NCBI GenBank assembly: GCA_903908785.1
Contig: CAIVTL010000508.1
Span: 1 to 5,697 of the forward strand
Length of the DNA stretch: 5,697 nucleotides
Reading direction: 5' to 3'
Origin: Caldifarciminota bacterium
GTDB lineage: Bacteria > Hydrothermota > Tepidihabitantia > Tepidihabitantales > Tepidihabitantaceae
Part shown: piece by piece, positions 1-5,039 of the stretch
How the letters are laid out: the number at the start of each line of letters is the position of its first letter
How positions within the stretch are numbered: position 1 is the stretch's first letter
The notes under the pieces: model-generated
Database searches by the model: none
The model's input: only the letters and a program-made list of their open reading frames with translations
Told to the model about the DNA's origin: nothing
Position numbers and translations under genes: made by a program

Positions 1-2
1 CC

Positions 3-2789
3 AAGGGCTCATCACTGCGGGCCGGGCTTAAGATGGCATTCCAGCCGAATGCTCTCGCTGTCCAGCTTGAGAACCTCTCCGTCAGTCTGGCGGAATTCAC
101 CCCGGTCCCGGGCCGACTCAGGTTGAAGGGCACCGCGAAGCTGGAGAAGAATCAGGCTTCGGGAAGCGTACAGGGCGCGGTAGACGGCCTCGTATGGCAG
201 ACTATCGAGCTGCCGACCATCAGCGGCAAGCTGGGACTGCAGGATTCGGTCGTAGAGGCGATGATGGCCGGTGCGGACCCGGGACTGGGCAGTGCGAATG
301 TGACCGGCCGGCTGGACCTGCGCAAGCTCGACTTCTCAGGCTCGGCGCAGTTGGCCGGTATTCGGGTGCGGCGACTCAACCCGGCGCTGCCGGACGTGAG
401 GGTTGACGCCGACGTCGAAGTTTCGGGCCGCGGGTTCGACTCGATTGCGGCAACCGTCAATGCGCGAATTCCCGATCTGGACATTAGCACGCTGACGGCG
501 GCCGGCTCCTACACCAGTGGACGGGGGACCGGGGCCGGGGGGCGGGGGTCGGGCAACGGCGAGCGGATTGCGGTTGAGTGGTTCGAGCTGAGCGGGCCGG
601 TAGGTGTCGTCTCCGGCCGGGGCACCTGGCAGCACGGCAGGGTTCAGGCTGAGGTGCAGATGGACAGTTTCGACCTGGGGCTGCTTGCGAAGCTCGAATC
701 GCTGCCGGCGCAGGGACGGGCTTCCGGCAGCCTGAGCCTGGCCGGGACCGCGGAAACGCTCGATGCTGTGTGCGAGCTGTCTGTTACCGACTTGGACCTG
801 GCCGGGGTCAGTGCGGCGAGCGTGCACGTTGGCCTGGCGGTCGCGGTGGGGCGTGAGCTGTCCGGACAAGCGCGGGTCGGGGCAGTCAGGGCCAGCTACT
901 CCGGATTCTCGGTTGATTCCTTGCAGTTGACGTGGCAGCAAGAGCAGTTCGGGCTCGGGGTCTGGCAGCCCGGCGTTCAGGTCTGGGCTGTCGGCGCAGC
1001 CCGGCTGGCACGGGACAGCATCGTCATTGACTCCACCACACTCCGAATCGCTGCCAAGACCGATACGCTGAGCATGTCCGACGCGCTCCATCTCCGGCTG
1101 CGACATGGCTTGCTGGATGTCGAGCTTGCCGCTTCGGGGATTGCGGGCGGTGACGTGCGCGCGACGCTGGCCAGCGCAGTCGGGAAGCTGACCCGCGCCG
1201 AGGTGGCCGTGAGCCGGGTTGACCTTGCCAAGCTCAAGGTTCTGCTGGGCCTTGATTTGGACATGTCCGGTACGGTCAGTCTGGGCGTAACCGGCAGCGA
1301 CACGTTCCTTCTGACTTTGGACGCCGACCGACTGATCATACCGGTAGCGGACGTCAACCTGAGCCGGGTCCAGGGCGCGGCCAGCATTACCAGGACGCGG
1401 GCGGCTATCGACCATCTCTGGCTGGTCCACCTGGACAGCAGCGCGGTGCCGGAGACGAGCATGGTCACGGGTTCGGTAGAGTACAAGACCGAGGGCGGCT
1501 TCGAGTTGGGTGCCGCCGATTTGCGGGCAAGGTTGCGCAATCCCGGGGCCTGGGTCGTCTTCTACCTGAAGTCGATTATCGAGCTACGGCAGGGCGCCAT
1601 ATTCGGAGACCTGGCGCTCAAAGGCGGCCTGATGCGGCCGGTGTTCGACGGCCGGGTGAGGATTTCGCGGGCCCGGCTCGGCGTGCCGATAATCGGCGCG
1701 ACCTTTGACCGAGTGAATGCCGAACTCGTATTCGACCACAACCGCGTCAACATCGAGAAGCTGACCGGCAGGTCGGACCACGGCAATGCACTGGTCACCG
1801 GCTTCGTTGACATCGGCGAGCGGTGGCAGGTTGACTCGCTCCGGTTCCATGGTGATTTCAGCGGCACAACCATCAACCCGCAGCCGGAAATCTACGGGAC
1901 AATCGGCGGCAGCCTTGACCTCGACTGGGCCGTGGGTAGACCATATTCGCTTTCCGGAACGGCCGACATCGAGGAGGCGCTGCTGGCATTCGCGTTCGGC
2001 CAGTCCGCCGGCGTCAGCGGGGGACAGGATACGACATTCGTTTTCGATGTCCGAGTGAGGGCCGAGCGCGACATCTGGCTGCGGAGCCAGCGAGCGGGTA
2101 TCGATTTCGGCGGAGCGGACATCGAGTTCGGCGGGGATCTCACCATCCGCAAGACCATGACCGACATGCTTTATTCAGGCGAGCTGGTCTCGCGGCAGGG
2201 CACGGTCTACTATCTCGACCAGGCTCTGCGCGTGACCAGCGGTTCGGTGAAGTTCCAGAATATCAACACCGTGAACCCGGACCTTGATATCACCGCCGAG
2301 CTGCCAATCCGGGCGGGCTCGGGCGACGCGAAGGTGCCGGACAAAATAGTGCTGACCTTGACCGGCACTCTGGAGCAGCCGGTCTTCGGGTTCACGTCCC
2401 AACCGCCCATCTGGGACGAGACCCAAATCGCCTCGTACCTCAGCCTGAACGTGACCCCGGACCAGTTCGACCAGCAAGACGTCACCAAGTTGCTGTCCCA
2501 GCGCCTGCTCAACTACTTCCAGATGCAGGTCTCCAAGCGGGCGCGCGGGTTCGTCAGTCTCGATTACCTCGAGTTTGAAAGCGGGCTGCTGGGCGGCAAG
2601 GAGCGGAAGGTGACGGTCGGCAAATACGTGGGTAGGAACCTGTATGTCTCGTACACGCAGAGCTTCACCGGCGACTTCAGCCCGGCATTCCGGGTCGAGT
2701 ACTATGTGAACCGGAAGAATGAAGTCCTGGCTGAGAGAGCGACCGACGGCCGGTACTCGCTTCGATACCAGTTCAAACTCCGCTACTGA
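3..2789 (+). CDS. tamB: TamB/DUF490 family translocation and assembly module protein, 5'-truncated by window edge
   Basis: C-terminal part of a TamB-like protein, an inner-membrane-anchored periplasmic beta-rich protein that works with an Omp85-family outer-membrane protein (TamA or BamA) in outer-membrane protein insertion or lipid transport. The frame is open to the left edge with no stop, and no N-terminal membrane anchor or signal is visible, so the ATG at 33 is probably internal (residue numbers count from it). Residues ~1-600 are repetitive, alternating polar/hydrophobic beta-strand sequence typical of the AsmA/TamB groove. Residues ~620-918 match the conserved TamB C-terminal domain: RDIWLRS, the GTVYYL..ALRVTSGSVKFQN segment, NPDLDITAELP, LTLTGTLEQP, an ETQIASYLSL segment, then VGKYVGRNLYVSYTQSF and an aromatic terminal strand (YQFKLRY). 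E. coli TamB is about 1260 residues, so several hundred may be missing. A Gly/Arg-rich low-complexity segment (residues 163-176) is encoded by a G-rich heptamer tract. The stop lies 3 bp before the possible priA ATG, suggesting one operon. Confidence 0.9.
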   Translation, partial: KGSSLRAGLKMAFQPNALAVQLENLSVSLAEFTPVPGRLRLKGTAKLEKNQASGSVQGAVDGLVWQTIELPTISGKLGLQDSVVEAMMAGADPGLGSANVTGRLDLRKLDFSGSAQLAGIRVRRLNPALPDVRVDADVEVSGRGFDSIAATVNARIPDLDISTLTAAGSYTSGRGTGAGGRGSGNGERIAVEWFELSGPVGVVSGRGTWQHGRVQAEVQMDSFDLGLLAKLESLPAQGRASGSLSLAGTAETLDAVCELSVTDLDLAGVSAASVHVGLAVAVGRELSGQARVGAVRASYSGFSVDSLQLTWQQEQFGLGVWQPGVQVWAVGAARLARDSIVIDSTTLRIAAKTDTLSMSDALHLRLRHGLLDVELAASGIAGGDVRATLASAVGKLTRAEVAVSRVDLAKLKVLLGLDLDMSGTVSLGVTGSDTFLLTLDADRLIIPVADVNLSRVQGAASITRTRAAIDHLWLVHLDSSAVPETSMVTGSVEYKTEGGFELGAADLRARLRNPGAWVVFYLKSIIELRQGAIFGDLALKGGLMRPVFDGRVRISRARLGVPIIGATFDRVNAELVFDHNRVNIEKLTGRSDHGNALVTGFVDIGERWQVDSLRFHGDFSGTTINPQPEIYGTIGGSLDLDWAVGRPYSLSGTADIEEALLAFAFGQSAGVSGGQDTTFVFDVRVRAERDIWLRSQRAGIDFGGADIEFGGDLTIRKTMTDMLYSGELVSRQGTVYYLDQALRVTSGSVKFQNINTVNPDLDITAELPIRAGSGDAKVPDKIVLTLTGTLEQPVFGFTSQPPIWDETQIASYLSLNVTPDQFDQQDVTKLLSQRLLNYFQMQVSKRARGFVSLDYLEFESGLLGGKERKVTVGKYVGRNLYVSYTQSFTGDFSPAFRVEYYVNRKNEVLAERATDGRYSLRYQFKLRY
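521..555 (+). repeat. G-rich degenerate heptamer tract inside tamB
   Basis: Five consecutive 7-mers can be phased from 521: acggggg, accgggg, ccggggg, gcggggg, tcgggca. They encode the Gly/Arg-rich stretch at residues 163-175 (GRGTGAGGRGSGN), which breaks otherwise beta-strand-like TamB sequence and looks like an insertion between strands. The heptamer phasing is by eye and the sequence is low-complexity, so a simple G-run origin is also possible. It follows the same 7-nt rule as the clearer tracts in and around priA. Confidence 0.5.
523..548 (+). other. Predicted G-quadruplex motif in tamB coding strand
   Basis: Four G-runs of 5, 4, 6 and 5 bases are separated by loops of 3, 2 and 1 bases (acc, cc, c). 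This satisfies the usual G3+N1-7 quadruplex rule with room to spare. It lies on the coding strand, so it would also be present in the mRNA. Whether it folds or matters in vivo is not shown by the sequence. Confidence 0.6.
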
Positions 2790-2841
2790 AGCATGACGCC
2801 AGCCGCCTCCGGCGTGAAGCGTGAAGCGTCGGGCGTGGCGC
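2786..2841 (+). repeat. Degenerate heptamer run spanning the tamB stop and priA start
   Basis: Eight consecutive 7-mers ending in GC can be phased: ctgaagc, atgacgc, cagccgc, ctccggc, gtgaagc, gtgaagc, gtcgggc, gtggcgc. Only the two central gtgaagc copies (2814-2827) are identical; the outer ones fit a loose consensus and may be chance. The run covers the tamB stop, the ATG at 2793 and the GTG at 2835. It encodes a 14-residue extension not expected at the N-terminus of PriA. Confidence 0.45.
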
Positions 2842-4928
2842 GTTACTGCAATGTCGCCATACCTCATACCCGGCTGCCTGAACTAACCTACGAGTTCGAG
2901 CCGGAGGGCTTCCCGGAACTCGCGCCCGGCGCGTGCGTGCAGGTGCGCCTGCGCGGGAAGAAGGCCAAAGGCCTCGTGCTCGAAGTCCTGGCCCGCAGCC
3001 CGGTGCCGAAGACCCTGCCGGTTGAGAAGCTGGTCGAGCCGAAGTTGGTATCGGGGGAGCTTCTGCGCCTGCTGCGCTGGGTTGGAGCATACTACTTCGG
3101 CCGTATGGGCGAAGTACTTGGCCTCGCCCTGCCGCGCGGCATCTGCGGGTACGGTCTGCGCCGGACCAAACCGGCCAAAGCACCGGGGTCCGAACTCACT
3201 CCGGCATCCTCTGTCCCACGTCCGGTTGTTTCCGACCTTCATTCTTCATCCTTCATCTTTCATCCTTCGTTCTCAGTTACCGTCCATACGGCTCCCGGCT
3301 CGCGTGACGACATCGTCGCGGGCTTTGTCGCGGCGGCGCTTGAGCGCGGTTCCGTGATTGTTCTCCTGCCCGAGTTCGAGGCCGGTCGTATGGCGGACGC
3401 ACTACGGTCGCGGCTTGGAATCGAGCCGGTTCTCTACCACGGTGACCGGAAGGCGTCGGAGCGGAAGAGCATCTGGCGCAAGTTGCGATCAAGTGAGTAC
3501 CGGCTGGTGCTGGGGGTTCGTTCGGCCGTGTTCGCTCCGGTGCCGGACCTTGCCGGCCTCGTTGTGCTGGACGAACACGACAAGGTCTTCAAGGAAGAGC
3601 GGCATCCGCGGTTCAATGCCCGGGACGTGGCGATTGCCCGGGCCCGGCTCGCCGACTGTCCGGTGCTGCTCTGCGACCCGACCCCGTCGGCCGAGACCTG
3701 GCTGAACCTGCGTACCGGCCAGTACCAGATGGCGCAAAGTCCAAACCTCAAGTCTCAAGGGGAAAGTACAAAGTCAGAAGGGGAAAGTGCCAAGTCCGAA
3801 GTGGAAAGTGCGAAGTCCCAAGGGGAAAGTGACAAGTTCCAAGGGGAAAGGACCAAGTCCAAAGAGGAAAGTCCCGAGTCCCAAGTGGAAAGTCCCAAGT
3901 CCGACTTTGCCATTTCCCCTTTCCACTCAGTCATTTCGGCCGCCCTGCCTGATACCCTTGTCGTTGATATGCGCAAGCACCGGGGCGAACTGCTCGCGCC
4001 GGTGCTGGTGAACGAGCTGAAAGAAGCCGGCGCTGCCGGCGAGTCATCGGTGCTGTACATCAATCGCCGGGGGCTGAGCCGCTACGTCGCTTGCGGCGAT
4101 TGCGGGAGTCCGCTCTCCTGCCCGGACTGCGCGGTCTCGCTCGTGCTCTTCTCCGGCGGCGACCTCTGCTGCCGGTACTGCGGCAAGGCCAGCGCTGCGC
4201 CGGAGACGTGCCCGGCCTGCGGCGGTCCTGATTTCCGGCTCAAGGCCCCGGGCATCGAGATGGCCGCGCGCGAAGTAACTCGGCTTCTGCCCGACGCGAA
4301 GGTCGTGACAGTCCTGAACGAATCTGTTCCTCGTTCCTCGTTCTTCGTTCCTCGTTCTTCCGCTGAGCCCGGCACCGTCATCGTCGGCACGCGTGCGTTG
4401 TTCGGAGTTCCCTGGCCGGAGCGGGTGAGGGTGGTTGCCGCCCTGTCGGTTGACGACGACCTCTGCCTGCCGGATTTCCGGGCAAGGGAGCGGACGTTCC
4501 AGGTGCTCTCCGAATTGTCCCGGCGCGCGGCAGCGCAGGGGGCCACGCTGGTGCTTCAGACCCGGCGGCCCGATGACCCGGCGGTGCAGTACGCGGCCGC
4601 GGGCGACGTGGCGCGCTTCCTTGACCAGGAACTGAAGCTGAGGGAGGAGCTGGAGTTTCCGCCCTATCGGCGGCTCGTACTCATCGAGCTGAGCGCCAGG
4701 CGCGGACCCGGGGTGGCGAAGCACGGAGAGATGCTCTGCCGGAGACTGGGACGGGTTCAGGGCGTGGAGGCAATGGGCCCGGTGCCGGTACGCGGCAGAG
4801 CGGATACCGTACAGGTGCTGGTCAAGGTGGCTCGCAATCTGAGGCTGGACCGAATTGTGACCCTCAGGCAGCTTGAGTCAGACGGCGTCAGGGCCAGGGT
4901 TGACGTGGACCCTCTGGAAACAGTGTAG
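2793..4928 (+). CDS. priA: PriA-like replication restart protein (primosomal protein N'), predicted helicase-dead
   Basis: PriA recognises stalled forks and loads the replicative helicase for restart. Residues ~15-120 match its 3'-DNA-binding domain (VGAYYFGRMGEVL, LALPRG). The helicase-like region starts near 161. GVRSAVFAP (241-249) and DFRARER (561-567) are intact. Four CxxC pairs are complete (C434/437, 443/446, 460/463, 473/476). The C-terminal domain is recognisable (EFPPY at 621, DVDP at 704-707). The ATPase motifs are broken: GSRDD (169-173) for GSGKT, DEHD (260-263) for DEEHD, DPTPS (295-299) for SATPS, LNES (508-511) for DRDT, GTRALFG (532-538) for GTQMLAKG, and LSRRAAAQG (575-583) for VAGRAGR. 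Only ~57 residues separate ALPRG from the Walker A position, against ~125 in E. coli, so the winged-helix domain and Q-motif seem absent. Three heptamer-coded inserts lie at ~149-160, 320-379 and 512-523. ATG 2793 gives 711 residues; GTG 2835 (VARYCNVAIP) fits the family start better. Neither has a strong Shine-Dalgarno sequence. The uninterrupted frame argues against a pseudogene. Confidence 0.88.
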   Translation: MTPAASGVKREASGVARYCNVAIPHTRLPELTYEFEPEGFPELAPGACVQVRLRGKKAKGLVLEVLARSPVPKTLPVEKLVEPKLVSGELLRLLRWVGAYYFGRMGEVLGLALPRGICGYGLRRTKPAKAPGSELTPASSVPRPVVSDLHSSSFIFHPSFSVTVHTAPGSRDDIVAGFVAAALERGSVIVLLPEFEAGRMADALRSRLGIEPVLYHGDRKASERKSIWRKLRSSEYRLVLGVRSAVFAPVPDLAGLVVLDEHDKVFKEERHPRFNARDVAIARARLADCPVLLCDPTPSAETWLNLRTGQYQMAQSPNLKSQGESTKSEGESAKSEVESAKSQGESDKFQGERTKSKEESPESQVESPKSDFAISPFHSVISAALPDTLVVDMRKHRGELLAPVLVNELKEAGAAGESSVLYINRRGLSRYVACGDCGSPLSCPDCAVSLVLFSGGDLCCRYCGKASAAPETCPACGGPDFRLKAPGIEMAAREVTRLLPDAKVVTVLNESVPRSSFFVPRSSAEPGTVIVGTRALFGVPWPERVRVVAALSVDDDLCLPDFRARERTFQVLSELSRRAAAQGATLVLQTRRPDDPAVQYAAAGDVARFLDQELKLREELEFPPYRRLVLIELSARRGPGVAKHGEMLCRRLGRVQGVEAMGPVPVRGRADTVQVLVKVARNLRLDRIVTLRQLESDGVRARVDVDPLETV
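3238..3272 (+). repeat. Five-unit heptamer tract (ttcatcc type) in priA
   Basis: Five phased 7-mers: ttcattc, ttcatcc, ttcatct, ttcatcc, ttcgttc. On the other strand they read as GGATGAA-type units. The tract encodes priA residues ~149-160 (LHSSSFIFHPSF), just upstream of the first helicase-like strand (VTVHTAPGS) and where the winged-helix domain and Q-motif would be expected. At 35 bp it is not a multiple of three, so the flanking sequence sets the frame. Confidence 0.85.
3750..3935 (+). repeat. Large heptamer array in priA: 22 direct units with 21-bp super-period plus inverted end
   Basis: From 3750 to 3903, 22 consecutive 7-mers run in unbroken register with consensus AAGKNNN (21 begin AAG, one GAG). 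Every third unit ends in GGA (at 3757, 3778, 3799, 3820, 3841, 3862, 3883), giving a 21-bp super-period. The tract encodes heptapeptides starting at residue 320: KSQGEST, KSEGESA, KSEVESA, KSQGESD, KFQGERT, KSKEESP, ESQVESP. From 3901 to 3935 the sequence flips: about five 7-mers ccgactt, tgccatt, tcccctt, tccactc, agtcatt, whose reverse complements include aagggga and gagtgga of the same family. A looser pair of units may precede it (3736-3749). The array lies between the two helicase-like lobes, where PriA normally has a short linker. Confidence 0.93.
3884..3927 (+). repeat. Inverted repeat at the orientation switch of the heptamer array
   Basis: agtggaaag (3884-3892) is the exact reverse complement of ctttccact (3919-3927). 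Between them aagtc (3897-3901) and gactt (3903-3907) form a near-palindrome at the switch point. A further 9-bp match pairs aaggggaaa (3841-3849) with tttcccctt (3913-3921). The array could fold as a hairpin in DNA or RNA. It lies inside an open reading frame, so it is not called a terminator. Confidence 0.6.
4326..4360 (+). repeat. Five-unit heptamer tract (gttcctc/gttcttc type) in priA
   Basis: Five phased 7-mers: gttcctc, gttcctc, gttcttc, gttcctc, gttcttc. Read on the other strand they are GAGGAAC/GAAGAAC units. They encode VPRSSFFVPRSS (residues 512-523). The tract directly follows LNES (508-511), the position of the conserved DRDT motif after the zinc-binding region, and precedes the GTVIVGTR strand. 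It appears to replace the segment that joins these elements in active PriA helicases. Confidence 0.87.
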
Positions 4929-4978
4929 GACGAAGTCAGAAGCGAGAAGCGAGAAGCGAGAGGTCCCGGCAGTCCTAC
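4925..4978 (+). repeat. 7-bp inverted repeat flanking the first intergenic heptamer tract
   Basis: gtaggac (4925-4931, containing the priA TAG stop at 4926-4928) is the exact reverse complement of gtcctac (4972-4978). Two G-T wobble pairs could extend the stem outward. The ~40-nt interval holds the gaagcga tract. It could mark an insertion boundary or form a weak stem. The loop is long and no U-run follows, so it does not look like an intrinsic terminator. A 7-bp match at this distance could also be chance. Confidence 0.35.
4932..4966 (+). repeat. Five-unit heptamer tract (gaagcga type) downstream of priA
   Basis: Five phased 7-mers: gaagtca, gaagcga, gaagcga, gaagcga, gaggtcc; the central three are identical. 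The tract begins 3 bp after the priA stop, in the convergent intergenic region. Confidence 0.87.
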
Positions 4979-5023
4979 GTGCTACCTTCTACCTTCTACC
5001 TGCTACCTTCTACCCGCTAACTC
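4975..5023 (+). repeat. Seven-unit heptamer tract (ctacctt type) in the convergent intergenic region
   Basis: Seven phased 7-mers: ctacgtg, ctacctt, ctacctt, ctacctg, ctacctt, ctacccg, ctaactc. On the other strand they read AAGGTAG, i.e. repeated GAAGGTA. The tract is thus inverted relative to the neighbouring GAAGCGA tract, 8 bp away. Aligned antiparallel, GAAGCGA and CTACCTT units can pair at about five of seven positions per heptamer, so a transcript across both could form an imperfect long stem between the two converging genes. No conventional terminator with a U-run was seen in 4929-5039. Confidence 0.87.
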
Positions 5024-5039
5024 CAATCAAAGCCGCGCC

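Noticed and set aside
336..1430. Long open frame of 364 codons antisense to tamB
   Set aside because: Arg, Gln, Pro and Gly-rich composition with no recognisable motif; it mirrors the codon bias of a real high-GC gene whose TamB frame is well supported.
2175..2867. 230-codon open frame antisense to the tamB end and priA start
   Set aside because: Overlaps the most conserved TamB C-terminal segment; no family motif and the composition of a GC-rich shadow frame.
3282..3314. Frameshift or sequencing error as the cause of the missing Walker A lysine
   Set aside because: The frame aligns residue by residue with the family before and after the site, and five other motifs are independently degenerate, so a single local error does not explain it.
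3750..3903. Possible CRISPR-like array
   Set aside because: Units are contiguous 7-mers with no unique spacers, and the tract lies inside an open reading frame.
3750..3903. Coiled coil encoded by the heptapeptide repeat
   Set aside because: The seven-residue period is made of Lys, Ser, Gly, Glu and Gln with no hydrophobic a/d positions, so a disordered linker is more likely.
3787..4011. Lys/Pro-rich repeat peptide (SPKWKV-like) in the +1 frame of the large heptamer array, resembling a histone-H1-like tail
   Set aside because: It results from reading the same 21-bp repeat in another frame; the frame in use is fixed by PriA similarity on both sides.
4044..4724. 226-codon open frame antisense to priA
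   Set aside because: Overlaps the zinc-binding and C-terminal parts of PriA, which carry clear family signatures; no support for the antisense product.
4925..4978. Intrinsic (rho-independent) terminator for priA
   Set aside because: The stem is only 7 bp with a ~40-nt loop and no following T-run on either strand.
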